Shown: positions 1 to 11,204 of the stretch, in pieces
Numbering within the stretch: position 1 is the first letter of the stretch
How the letters are laid out: every line of letters begins with the position of its first letter
Assembly (NCBI GenBank): GCA_950097015.1
Contig: CATNEN010000025.1
Location: 7,978,001 to 8,042,000 of the forward strand
From: Macrostomum hystrix
Taxonomy: Eukaryota > Platyhelminthes > Macrostomidae
DNA length: 64,000 nt
Direction: 5' to 3'
Made by a program: the position numbers and the translations under genes
The notes under the pieces: generated by a model
Database searches by the model: none
Told to the model about the DNA's origin: nothing
Seen by the model: the letters and a program-made list of their open reading frames with translations, nothing else

Positions 1-621
1 TCTGGCGGGTCGTTGCTGTCGTTGCCTGCTTTTATTTATTCGGCAGTTTCCTGGGCGGGATCCTCATCCTCATTTCATTTGTTTGCTTTATATAAGAGAA
101 ACTGCTCTTCCTATTGGAATTATTTTACTCCCAGATGGGCGTGGCGGAAGGGGATCGAAAGGGAAAATTGGTGCTGGGGTGGGAGTTTTGGAACACACGC
201 CCAATGAACAATGCGACACAGTCTATACTCAAACAAACACAATCAACGACTCAGAGAAAGCGTGCGCGATCATTTTGGGTCGAAACAAAAACAACACAAA
301 ACAACTCTAGTAAGCAGTATTTGCTGTTGCTATGCCACTATGGAGTTCTGGATATACAAGAACCCGGAGAGACAGTTTTCCAGACAGGTGACAGCTAGTG
401 ACAGGCTTCCTAGCAGTACTTTGGAGAATCTTGACTTAATTATTGAGTCATGACAAATTGAATTACGACCATCATAGATCTTGTTTGATGGGAAAGCTTT
501 GATCTTTCGTTTGGAAATCGGGATACATATCTCCACAAATATGGTGTATTTTTTCATTGATCGAATTCACTAGCCATATAGTGTAAGTATTGAGAAGTAG
601 TTTAGAAATACTAAACAATAA
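1..621. other. non-coding, nothing recognised
   Basis: No long open frame, repeat or recognisable family is seen here. Short open frames in all phases lack any domain signature. Confidence 0.5.
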
Positions 622-1511
622 GTTTATGGGATCTGGGAAGTTTGTGGGATCTGGGAAGTTTGTGGGATCTGGGTAGTTTTTGGGATCTGGGAAGTTTGTG
701 GGATCTGGGAAGTTTGTGGGATCTGGGAAGTTTGTGGGATCTGGGAAGTTTGTGGGATCTGGGAAGTTTATGGGATCTGGGAAGTTTGTGGGATCTGGGA
801 AGTTTGTGGGATCTGGGAAGTTTGTGGGATCTATGAAGTTTGTGGGATCTGGGAAGTTTATGGGATCTGGGAAGTTTGTTGGATCAGGGAAGTTTGTGGG
901 ATCTGGGAAGTTTGTGGGATCTATGAAGTTTGTGGGATCTATGAAGTTTATGGGATCTGGGAAGTTTGTGGGATCTGGGAAGTTTGTGGGATCGGGGAAG
1001 TTTGTGGGATCTATGAAGTTTGTGGGATCTGGAAAGTTTATGGGATCTGGAAAGTTAGTGATATCTGGGAATTTTGTGGGATCTAGGAAGTTTGTGGGAT
1101 CTGGGAAGTTTGTGGGATCTGGGTAGTTTTTGGGATCTGGGAAGTTTGTGGGATCTGGGAAGTTTGTGGGATCTGGGAAGTTTGTGGGATCTGGGAAGTT
1201 TGTGGGATCTGGGAAGTTTGTGGGATCTGGGAAGCTTGTGGGATCTGGGAAGTTTGTGGGATCTGGGAAGTTTGTGGGATCTGGGAAGTTTATGGGATCT
1301 GGGAAGTTTTTGGGATCTAGGAAGTTTATGGGATCTGGGAAGTTTAGGGGATCTAGGAAGTTTGTGGGATCTAGGAAGTTTATGGGATCTGGGAAGTTTA
1401 GGGGATCTGGGAAGTTTGTGGGATCTATGAAGTTTATGGGATCTGGGAAGTTTAGGGGATCTAGGAAGTTTGTGGGATCTATGAAGTTTATGGGATCTGG
1501 GAAGTTTAGCT
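622..1511. repeat. 18-bp minisatellite, about 49 copies
   Basis: The unit is GTGGGATCTGGGAAGTTT, with variants carrying ATGAAG, AGGAAG or TATGGG. Because 18 is a multiple of 3, the array is open in several frames. The minus-strand reading is a long run of Asn-Phe-Pro-Asp-Pro-Thr, which I take as a by-product and not a protein. Confidence 0.95.
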
Positions 1512-2414
1512 GATTTAGCAAGTTCAGTGGATTGTTCAGGTGTAAATGAACGAATTTCTGAATTTTAGCCTTCTCAAAAATCCGCTCAACTCAATGTGTT
1601 TTTTCACCATTTAGCATTGGCAAATTAGTCTTATCTAGATAAATTAGCATTGTGGCAAAGTTGCATTTTATTGATCAATAAATTTGATAGCAGCCCGTTA
1701 AACAAAAAGACCAGCATAAAAATCGATACACTCCATAAATACCCAATTAAGCTAGCTGTAATGTTCATTTTCGGGCCCATCATCAGCTGCTTTATGCACA
1801 GTCTAAAACTGGGGAAAAGATTATCAATTTCATTTTTTTCTGAAACGATAGTTATAACAATGCCTGCATCACCAGTGAGGCTGGGCGCTTGAAGATGGCA
1901 GGTGTGTGTGGTGGTTACGTAATAGCCTCCCCAACCCCTAGCGAGGCTCCTTGTAGCAGCAGGTTTATTAGCGTTCGGCATAATTTAATGTGACGTCAGG
2001 TTTTCGTTTATAGTCTGGGCGATTTCTCTCGCCCCTCTCCTCTCTTGTTGCAGTTTTCAATTTATTTTCCTTCTTTTAGTTCACGCGTCTCTGGCAGTTG
2101 ATGGTGGCGCTGACAGGTGGACACAGATTCGCCTACCTGATTATAGCTTGTTCAGTCCTATATGCGTGAATGGGATATACCTGAAGTATAATTTGGTAGA
2201 AGCCTAAGGTTCGAAACGCTTATACTCGTAAATCATCAACTCGCATACAGGATGAAAATAGGAAACAAGGCTTGGAGGCCTTAAATCAGGGACAGTTATC
2301 GTTTCTCTGGAAAAAAATAAGTGGAAGTTTCATAATATTTATTTCGTATAAGTCTCCATGTTTTTACTTAGTATGCGACACGTTACAGGCGTTATTCGTA
2401 CTTCCATTTTCACA
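1512..2414. other. non-coding, nothing recognised
   Basis: AT-rich single-copy-looking DNA between two arrays. No exon with convincing splice sites or homology was found. Confidence 0.45.
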
Positions 2415-2697
2415 CTTCAAACTTACTCCACAATGTACATCTACTCATCAAACTCACTCCACAATGTACATCTGCACATCAACCTCACTCCACAATGTAC
2501 ATCTACGCACCAATCTCACTCCACAGTGTACAACTACACATCAAACTCACTCCACAATGTACAATTGCACACCAACCTAACTCCACAATGTACATCTACG
2601 CACCAATCACACTCCACAGTGAACATCTACACATCAACCTCACTCTATAATGTACATCAACACACCAGCCTCACTCCGCAATATACTTTAAAAGGCC
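2415..2697 (+). repeat. about 31-bp minisatellite, left arm of an inverted pair
   Basis: Units are built on CTCCACAATGTACATCTAC followed by CACATCAACCTCA or CGCACCAATCTCA, about 9 copies. The last unit ends in CACTCCGCAATATACTTTA. The same array, in reverse complement and with the same terminal edge, lies at 3,540-3,712. Confidence 0.9.
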
Positions 2698-2731
2698 AAT
2701 CCTAAACACTGAATTCCAGCCCGGACTGCAG

Positions 2732-2776
2732 GTCTACCCTAGCCACACAGACATGCCCTTAGGCCGCCAGTACCAC

Positions 2777-2835
<59 letters not shown>

Positions 2836-3058
2836 CCTGCTACTCAAGCCGCAGCACGAGCGTCGCCGCTCAGACGAAGAGGACGCGCCCAGCGTTCACG
2901 ACTCCGGTCGCGGCGGCTCCGTGGAAGACGTGAAAGCGGCCCACCAGCACCCGCACCCCCCAATGGGCACCTTCACCGCGACATCGTCCTCGACCAATCG
3001 TGGCAGTCGATTAGTTCGACCTCCGGACCCGGCGACATCAGCTGGCACAATGATCTGA
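2732..3058 (+). CDS. glutamine-rich terminal exon, possible cadherin-family cytoplasmic tail
   Basis: A candidate acceptor (polypyrimidine then CTGCAG) precedes a frame open for about 108 codons to TGA at 3,056-3,058. The frame holds a run of about 20 glutamines, then an acidic/basic stretch (HERRRSDEEDAPS), the motif HDSGRGGSVEDV, and a Pro/Ser/Thr-rich end. SGRG-S-ED motifs occur in cytoplasmic tails of some protocadherin and Dachsous-type cadherins. That resemblance is from memory and weak. Upstream exons are not in the window or not recognisable. GC-rich, codon-like composition against AT-rich flanks supports a real exon. It could instead start at the internal Met at 2,753 as a short separate gene. 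The exact exon start is uncertain by a base or two. Confidence 0.5.
2778..2834 (+). repeat. CAG trinucleotide tract
   Basis: About 19 CAG codons with one CAA interruption, inside the glutamine-rich exon and in the glutamine frame. Confidence 0.9.
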
Positions 3059-3539
3059 AACTGGCGCCATCCTCGAAGAAACGATTAACAAAATTCAATT
3101 AATGATTTTGGAGCTTTCTTACTCGTAGTTTGAGAAAAAACTAGCACGACTATTACAATTAGCCGCAGATTTTTAATCGTAGCTTTAGTGGCTCAAAAAC
3201 GTGTTTACTTTGGCCTCCTCACTGTTGTGAATGAATGAATGTATAAAGGTTGTACATAATTATCACTAGCTCTAATTACTTACGCATTGAATGCACTTTA
3301 ATTTTAGATTCTGAATGCAGGTAAAATATTAGAAATTGTACACATAGACATTGCGCTCGATAGGAAATTTCAATTTTTTGTTTTGTTGCATGCAACAGTT
3401 AATTGTTAATTGAAGACTAATCCCATAGAAAGAAATCTGAAATTCAAAACTGGATTGGTCAAGTTACCTCCAAGGACTGAAAATGTGTACACAGCCCAAT
3501 CGACAATCGGGCCCAGCATATCAATATTGCGATATACCC
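3059..3539. other. probable 3' UTR and spacer of the Q-rich exon
   Basis: AT-rich, no open frame of note. The only AATAAA nearby (about 3,543) lies at the edge of the inverted minisatellite. Confidence 0.3.
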
Positions 3540-3712
3540 AGCAATAAAGTATATTGCGGAGTGAGGCTGGTGTGTAGATGTTCACTGTGGAGTGAGATTG
3601 GTGCGTAGATGTACACTGTGGAGTGAGTTTGGTGCGTAGATGTACATTGTTGAGTGAGGTTGATGTGCAGATGTACATTGTGGAGTGAGGTTGATGTGTA
3701 GATGTACACTGG
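3540..3712 (-). repeat. about 31-bp minisatellite, right arm of the inverted pair
   Basis: Reverse complement of the array at 2,415-2,697, about 5.5 units. It begins AAGTATATTGCGGAGTG, the mirror image of the terminal unit of the left arm. Confidence 0.9.
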
Positions 3713-4654
3713 AAAGTACATCAGCCTTTTTCTCTATTCTAGCTACGAAGGCACGAAATCTAATTATTGATTGATTGATTTTTTTCAAAACTTCGTTCCT
3801 GATGTGTTGCTTGTGTGTTTTCCATTTTTAGCCCTGTCTCCGTGTCCCAGAACTCTTGATTTAATTTCGCTGCTCATAAATTATAGTGTCAAACACAGAA
3901 CTTTCGCGTTGTCAGTAGAACTAAAAAACCATGATAATTAAATACACGAATTAATAATACCTTAGTCTTCGCAGCTAAAAACAGACGATCAGTCAATTCG
4001 TAAAACTTTTTGTTAAATATTTTAAACGAAAAAGCACTTCCACTTTCCTCCCAGTCTCACTAATCCCCATGCTGAGAACTCGGGTGACACCCGATTCAGG
4101 ACACGAAATCAATTGCAACTCGAAAGTAAACTTATAAACCTCTCACAAAGTTCGCAATAAAATTAGAAGAACTTGCAGTGCTTCTCGTTTTCTATGTTGT
4201 TAAATCTATCTCGACTCCTGCCGAGATATCACAGGAAACCGAACCCAGGGATCTACAAGGGTGGTGAGCCGGTCCTTAACATTGTGTTGCAAAATCCCAA
4301 AATCCCAAATCGCTAATGACCGCCCCAAGGCACAACTGCCACTCCACCCCGACCGGTTGTTGAAGCTTCCGTTCGCCACAACATCCCCAGTTCACAATCT
4401 ATTTATTCCCACATATCTGAGAGACCTATGCTAAAAAACCCCGGGTAAGTCCGTCCACTCCAGCAGCCATTCGAGCGAAGATGCTCGAGCTTTGAAATCA
4501 GGTCCAAACCAGACATCCACTTCACACACAATTCTCACACAAAACACACCCAAAATTGGAACTAATCGAACAGCTGGGATTCTGTCGGCGCTTGTTAACT
4601 TAAAAAGCTTTTGTAAAGAAATCCCGAGTAGGCAGTTTCCTAGATTCTCTCACA
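3713..4654. other. non-coding, nothing recognised
   Basis: Mixed composition, no convincing exon or repeat family. Confidence 0.4.
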
Positions 4655-5335
4655 CCAATGTCTCTGACTCTCTCACCCCAATCTCCCTGACTCTCTCACC
4701 CCAATCTCCCTGACTCTCTCACCCTTATCTCCCTGACTCTCTCACCCCAATCTCCCTGACTCTCTCACCCCAATGTCCCTGACTCTCTCACCCCAATCTC
4801 CCTGACTCTCTCACCTCAATCTCCCTGACTCTCTCACCCCAATCTCCCTGACTCTCTCACCCCAATGTCCCTGACTCTCTCACCCCAATGTCCCTGACTC
4901 TCTCACCTCATTCTCCCTGACTCTCTCACCTCAATCTCCATGACTCTCTCACCTCAATCTCCATGACTCTCTAACCCCAATCTACCGGACTCTCTCACCT
5001 CAATCTCCCTGACTCTCTCACCCCAATCTCCCTGACTCTCTCACCCCAATGTCCCTGACTCTCTCACCTCAATGTCCCTGACTCTCTCACCCCAATCTAC
5101 CTGACCCTGTCACCTCAATCTCCCTGACTCTCTCACCCCAATGTCCCTGACTCTCTCACCTCAATCTCCCTGACTCTCTCACCTCAATCTCCATGACTCT
5201 CTCACCTCAATCTCCATGACTCTCTAACCCCAATCTACCGGACTCTCTCACCTCAATCTCCCTGACTCTCTTACCCCATTCTCCCTGACCCTCTTACCCC
5301 AATCTCCCTGACTCTCTCACCTCAATCTCCCAATC
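4655..5335. repeat. 23-bp minisatellite, about 29 copies
   Basis: The unit contains CCCTGACTCTCTCACCCCA plus ATCT or ATGT. Pyrimidine-rich strand. A block of several variant units (CATGACTCTC, CTAACCCCAATCTACCGG) recurs near 4,930-5,000 and 5,170-5,240, a segmental duplication within the array. Confidence 0.93.
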
Positions 5336-5839
5336 ACTCATTAGCCAGAATAAAATATTTAAGTGGAAAATGTCATACGGGCTTAGTTAAAAATTGTCGG
5401 CACAAATAAACAGCAGGCTAGGCCACATTTATTCAGCTTTTGATCACAATCCACTAAAATGGAATCCCTTTTTTATAGCTGCTCAACAAAATGACGTCTA
5501 CCTTGCACGTGCCGCACTATTTCCCTACAAATTTATTCCCCCCCCCAGCACAATGAATTCTTTGTAGAACAAAAACATTGATTTGGTCCCAACGAGCCGT
5601 TTTTGTTCGTTAAATGTTTCATTCTCACAAGCAACTTCCTCCCCTTGACCAAGCCAAACATCAAAAGGTTTCGCGCGTACCCCTAGGACTCCACCTTCCA
5701 GTGAATTACGCAATCATCTTTGCTCAAGAATTTAATAGACTCATAATAAAAGAATGTCCAACTCGAGTTTGATAAGCAAATATTGGAGTGAGCTCTGAGC
5801 AAAGAGTCCACTTGCCTTTTAAAACATCATATTGTATAC

Positions 5840-5960
5840 ATCGGTATCAATCTGTAAGATGGGTGACACTATCAGTGTTGCAAGATGCAGTTAAAGATCC
5901 GCCTCTCCCACCGAGGTCCCTGAGCTCGAATCCGCGGAGGCCACAATTTTTTTTGTACGG
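5840..5960 (+). mobile_element. tRNA-like SINE remnant
   Basis: AGTTAAAGATCCGCCTCTC, then CACCGAGGTCCCTGAG and CTCGAATCC, followed by CGCGGAGG and a T run. This resembles the variable arm and B box of a tRNA-derived SINE (B box consensus GGTTCGAATCC). The A-box side is degraded and the acceptor stem cannot be paired convincingly, so I do not call a functional tRNA. Confidence 0.45.
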
Positions 5961-6058
5961 AGAGAAGACTCATGTGGCTTATCGTCCAATATAATATAAT
6001 ATTTTTCTATGAACTGGTCGATTCTATTCAATATCGATTTATGCGAGACTAGCCGCAG

Positions 6059-6074
6059 CACGTGACGTCACGTG
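6059..6074. promoter_or_regulatory. 16-bp CRE/E-box palindrome
   Basis: CACGTGACGTCACGTG is a perfect palindrome: a cAMP-response element core TGACGTCA overlapped by a CACGTG E-box on each side. A further GACGTGACG follows directly. No coding gene is recognised within 2 kb, so any target is unknown. Confidence 0.5.
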
Positions 6075-6693
6075 ACGTGACGAAACGATGACCTCGAGAT
6101 GTAACTTTTGCTTAATTTTCAATTAGCTGAATATTGGTATCTAAATAAAAATATTTTCGTTTTGATTCTGTCAGGTTCGTGAGAATAGGTGCTCTATGAA
6201 TCTTTTTTCCTATTTTTCCTATAGATTTTTTGAAGGATCAGAAAAATGCAATTGCGCAACACAAATTTCGGTAGAGGTCGGGTTCACAGGGGGCGCAATT
6301 GGGTCGGGGTCAAAGTGAGACAGCTGAACTGAGACATGCGCGCGCAGTCTAGGAGAGAAAGTTGGGTCCGAGTTGAAGAAAAAACTCGGTAACAGGTTGC
6401 GTGTCACAATGGTCGTCTGTCCGCGTCAGTTTAGACCCTAACCTAACCCGTCAGTCTCGTTAGGTTCAGACTGTGGGTAGTGGTTGACACGCAATGGCTG
6501 GATTTTACTCTCGTTATTACTAGTATATTCTTTTACTAGAAAACCGTTCCGTTTTCAATGACTGAGTAAGCATTTCTCTTAATGACAATTCGATCCGCTT
6601 GATTTCTAATTGGAAAGTGTGGCAAATTTGTTTATTTATTTTGAAAGTGACTGTCGATACTTTGTAGGAGAAAATAGTGTAGCTGGAGTAGCC

Positions 6694-6990
6694 GCCAGAG
6701 GTGCTAGCGAGAGGCAGCGGCCAGTAGAGGAGGGAGGTGGGTGTTAGCGAGAGGCAGCGGCCAGTAGAGGTGTGAGGTGGGTGTTAGCGAGAGGCAGCGG
6801 CCAGTAGAGGTGTGAGGTGGGTGTTAGCGAGAGGCAGCGGCCAGTAGAGGAGTGAGGTGGGTGTTAGCGAGAGGCAAGGCCAGTAGAGGAGTGAGGTGGG
6901 TGTTAGCGAGAAGGCAAGGCCAGTAGAGGAGTGAGGTGGGTGTTAGCGAGAGGCAAGGCCAGTAGAGGAGTGAGGTGGGTGTTGCGCGAG
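6694..6990. repeat. 40-bp minisatellite, about 7.5 copies
   Basis: Units contain GTTAGCGAGAGGCAGCGG then CCAGTAGAGGAGTGAGGTGG. Later units carry the shortened GGCAAGG form. GC-rich. Confidence 0.93.
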
Positions 6991-7003
6991 GCAGGCACCC
7001 CAG

Positions 7004-7062
7004 CTAGTAACAATGATCCCATTAAGTCACAATGATCCCATCTATTCACAATGATCCCAGCT
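7004..7062. repeat. satellite fragment of the CACAATGATC family
   Basis: Three diverged units of CACAATGATCCCA plus TTAAGT or TCTATT. They match the array starting near 7,760, so the family occurs twice, separated by about 550 bp of other sequence. Confidence 0.85.
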
Positions 7063-7604
7063 AATGATCCTCATAACGGTGGATGAGGAAAGGCCAGAAA
7101 AGGAGCAATCAGTAGGGCTGCAGTGGTAGCGAAGGCCGGATATGCGGAAGGGATGAGGCAGTGTAAAGAAGCGCAACACGAAAGCGAGTCTCGCAGCTTC
7201 ATATTCTGCATTTATGTTAGATTTTTATTCAACAAATTTATAGAGAAAGTAGCTCAGATTGTGTATAGACAGGCGGATAGATTTCAGGGGAGTTGAAATA
7301 CGCCAGACTTTTCAACGCAAACACAAGTTGGCAGCAGGCCTGTATATAATGGGGATCTGTTTAAATTTGTTCGGAAGCGAAAATTCGCGGACAGACAATC
7401 AGAAGATAAGATAAGAAATACAAACAGTCGAGAGCAGACTGAAAGTGATAAAGCCAGAATGAAGACTTTTTTAGGGATTAGTTATGCATGTTGGCGCAGA
7501 TCGCTGTATTCCCCAAGTGGGAAAGACAAATATCCTAACAGGTAAAAATGCTGGCTCACTTTTATATGCAAAACTAAATATTTAATACAAAATTGGTATA
7601 CATT

Positions 7605-7765
7605 TTACAATGATCAGAGCTCATTTCTCAATGATCAGAGTTCATTTCACAATGATCAGAGCTCATTTCTCAATGATCAGAGCTCATTTCTCAATGATCA
7701 GAGCTCATTTCACAATGATCAGAGCTCATTTCACAATGATCAGAGCTCATTTCACAATGATCCCA
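7605..7765. repeat. 21-bp minisatellite, 8 copies
   Basis: The unit is AATGATCAGAGCTCATTTCWC. It runs directly into the next array through a hybrid unit around 7,755-7,790. The plus strand reads as short Met-Ile-Arg-Ala-His-Phe repeats, a by-product. Confidence 0.93.
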
Positions 7766-8145
7766 GCTAGACCCCAGCTAGTCACAATGATCCCAGCTAG
7801 TCACAATGATCTCATTAAGTCACAATGATCCCAGCTAGTCACAATGATCCCATCTAGTTACAATGATCCCAGCTAGTCACAATGATCCCATTAAGTCACA
7901 ATGATCCCAGCTAGTCACAATGATCCCATCTAGTCACAATGACCCCATCTAGTCACAATGATCCCATTAAGTCACAATGATCCCAGCTAGTCACAATGAT
8001 CCCATCAGTTACAATGATCCCAGCTAGTCACAATGATCCCATTAAGTCACAATGATCCCAGCTAGTCACAATGACCCCATCTAGTCACAATGATCCCATT
8101 AAGTCACAATGATCCCATCTAATCACAATGATCCCATAGATACCT
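7766..8145. repeat. about 20-bp minisatellite, about 19 copies
   Basis: Units are CACAATGATCCCA plus GCTAGT, TCTAGT or TTAAGT. The ordered series of three variants recurs, giving a higher-order repeat of roughly 60-80 bp. Confidence 0.93.
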
Positions 8146-10027
8146 AACGAAAAAAAATGTCAGGAAAAATGTTGGAAATCTCTTGCCAATCCAAAACTCG
8201 TTGGCAATTGTGTCAATGAATGAAAGCATGATCAAACTCACAAAGGGGATCAGTTTTCTTCCCAAGGCCTGGCATGGGGCTGGGACAGAGTCGCATGCGC
8301 ATGCAGTGCGTGACCAGAGGTAAGCCCAGAATAGGGAATGCAGGTAGGAAGCCAAAATGAGTTGGGAAGTGGGCGGGCGCAAGAACAAAAGCCCGGCTCA
8401 TATGAAAAGCGGAAGAAGATGAATTTTGTGCGAAAGAGAAACGCGCAGAAATCTTTGCTTAGCATTTGTTTGCCTGCGCCAGACTGACAAAAGAGACTGT
8501 TAGGTTGGAGGATGCGAGAAAGAAGAGAAAGGCAAACGGTCAAGGCCTCACGGGGGGGTAGACCGGGTCATTGCCTCGAGTCCTGAGCTGTGTTAAGCTA
8601 GAAGAGCTTCTTCTTACATAAGTCTGATTGGGAGCCCTCAATTCTAGTCGGGAATAATCTGTCCTTATCTGATTGTTGGCAAGCTTCATTTTTCCTAGAA
8701 TGTCTCTCAAGGTTAGGTAAGTTACTGCAAAAGGTATTCATTTATATAGGATTGATGGAGGAAGGTGAAGATGGGAGAAAGGGAGAGAAGGATAGGATTG
8801 GAAGGAGAAGAATCAGGAAATTTTCGCAAAATAAAAGAAGTGTAAAAAAACTGCTAACCAATTAGAAAAAAAATGAATAAGAGATTCGAATCAAAATGTA
8901 AATCACAAGAGGTGCGAAACCTTACAACCTAATTAATTAAAGTTTCAAACGAAAGCTTGGCATCTCCCACCGAGAGCAGGCGAGGCGAGAATGTGATTCC
9001 GCTTGCCAACAATCGACTGACAGTCAGACAGACGGACGGACAGACCCGCCCCTGCACAGCGGGACACCCGGCCATTGACGGCTAATTAAACACACGACTA
9101 AGATTCAAGCATAATAACTAAAAGCAGAAGAGAGTGAACGACAGAAAGAGAAAACTGTCTTCATTCATTTTTTTCAATTTGACGAAGCGTCAAAAAACTT
9201 TTGGCAGGTGAGCTGCAGACACCTTTTCTAAAGCGCAGTTTTTGTCAGTCTGAAATTCAGAATAGTCGGCGCGAGCCTCTGTTGAAGCACTTCAAAGGGC
9301 CACCGGTGCCGCCGACAAATGCGGGAGGCTAACTAAAAAATGAAGTAATTCAGAAGAAATGCGGAACGCCGCCCAATGCCGGGCATAGGGAAAGTGAGGC
9401 TTCCATTGGAGGCGGACCCTCTTGACTGCAGCTGCCGCACACCAGTGGCTGGGCAATGAATGCTTCCCTGGGGCGGATAGTTGAGTGAGTGAGTAGAGGA
9501 GACAAACACAATTGAAAGCGCTTCACTCGCCAAGCGTGACACTTCAGTGACAGATAGGCTGCCAGACATGGAGGTTGCGGTGGTAGTTCAGGAACTCCCG
9601 CGCTGTCACAATGGGGCGGCGGCGGCGCTTTCACCGCTGCAAGCTCTTTTATCCATTGTTTTCTGACTATGCGCTCACTGGCACTCCTATTCAGTTCTCA
9701 CAACTCCAGACCCAGGAGGCCAGCTCAACAACTGCCCGCCCAGCCCCGCCCCCGGTTGCCTAAAAAAGGGAATTTTGTCACCCACCCCCAACTCTAGTCT
9801 GGCAACGAATTTTTCTGTCACCAGATACTGCCGGGTACAAAGCTTACCATTTTTTTTCTCAGTTAGTAATCCGCCATTTTTTACTTAAAAAACTTTTTAC
9901 GCAGCAGATTTTCCGAAAAAAGCTAGAATCTAGAGCTTAACCACTTTCTCTGAAATATTATGAACGAATCTGAAACGCTTAGTCCAAGCGTTTCAACTCA
10001 TAACGCAACTGTCTCACTCTCTGTCCC
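8146..10027. other. non-coding, with GC-rich stretches
   Basis: No exon could be supported. GC-rich patches occur near 8,250-8,410, 8,980-9,080, 9,250-9,320 and 9,590-9,760. A GC box (CCCCGCCCCC, about 9,744-9,753) is a possible promoter element with no assigned gene. Purine-rich GGAGAA tracts lie at 8,755-8,820. Confidence 0.3.
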
Positions 10028-10386
10028 CGCTACATCTACCTCACTCCTTGCCCCGCTACACCCACCTCACTCCTTGCCCCGCTACACCCACCTCACTCCT
10101 TGCCCCGCTACACCCACCTCACTCCTTGCCCCGCTACACCCACCTCACTCCTTGCCCCGCTACACCCACCTCACTCCTTGCCCCGCTACACCCACCTCAC
10201 TCCTTGCCCCGCTACACCCACCTCACTCCTTGCCCCGCTACACCCACCTCACTCCTTGCCCCGCTACACCCACCTCACTCCTTGCCCCGCTACACCCACC
10301 TCACTCCTTGCCCCGCTACACCCACCTCACTCCTTGCCCCGCTACACCCACCTCACTCCTTGCCCCGCTACACCCACCTCACTGGC
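10028..10386. repeat. 26-bp minisatellite, about 13.5 near-identical copies
   Basis: The unit contains CTTGCCCCGCTACACCCACC plus TCACTC. Units after the first are identical, implying recent expansion or homogenisation. Reading frames through it are by-products. Confidence 0.95.
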
Positions 10387-11204
10387 TGCCACATTTCCCC
10401 TCATTTGAATTTGCAACTATTCGATTCCAATTTAACTTTATAAAGGTAAAATATAAAAATAACTGAAACTTTATAAATCAGAATTGTCATTGTCATTTTT
10501 TATTAAAAAAAATATATTTTTACGTCAAATTCGGACAGAGTATTAGCGGTCGCTGTTTGGTAGAGAGATAGCAAAATACGGCTACATAAATATAAATAAA
10601 AAGATAGTAAAGCTACGAGTTAATAAACTGGAATAAAAGGTGAGAGTAGAGCGAATTTTACAATTTAGAAACAGTGGCCACAAAGTAAAAAAAGTACCGC
10701 CCATAATTAAGCGACATTAGAGAAAGGGAAGCGTTAAATATACCTTAAATAAAGAGACTATTGACGCTAGCCAATAGTCAGTCAGCCACGAGAGCAAATT
10801 TGCTAGAAAGCTTATAATAACCAAGGGTATTATACAAGCTTGTAATATGGGGACATTGTGCAAAGGCGATTAAATCCGAAAATAGAGCGGGAAGGAAGAA
10901 GGACGAAAAGGAAAAACGGGATTATTTATAAATGCTACAGAACAGCGAGCTCCTACATGCTTCCTCATTTTCTTCTAGGGATAAAAATGTTCAGCAAAGG
11001 AAGGCGAAATGAGAGAAAACTCAACCAATACCGTTGGTTGCGTCCAAACCAAAAGAAGATTGCTATGAATAGACAGGTGCAGAAAAAAACTGACAATAGA
11101 TTGTTAACAACTCACAAAGGACTGAAAAACTTCATGGGGATTAAAGAGAACTGAAAAAATAAGTAAAAACAGAGCAACAATGCGAACTTTATAAAATTAT
11201 TATT
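10387..11204. other. non-coding, AT-rich
   Basis: A/T-rich, with poly-A-like runs near 10,500. A plus-strand open frame at 10,858-11,154 has no recognisable domain and low-complexity Lys/Arg content. Confidence 0.4.

Noticed and set aside
472-1521. 349-codon minus-strand frame of Asn-Phe-Pro-Asp-Pro-Thr repeats
   Set aside because: It is only the stop-free reading of an 18-bp array with no non-repeat coding domain or splice context.
5840-5960. Functional tRNA gene
   Set aside because: A B-box-like sequence is present, but the cloverleaf does not fold and the A box is degraded.
8119-9634. Minus-strand open frames as exons
   Set aside because: No domain, no consistent splice phases, and overlapping frames of equal quality.
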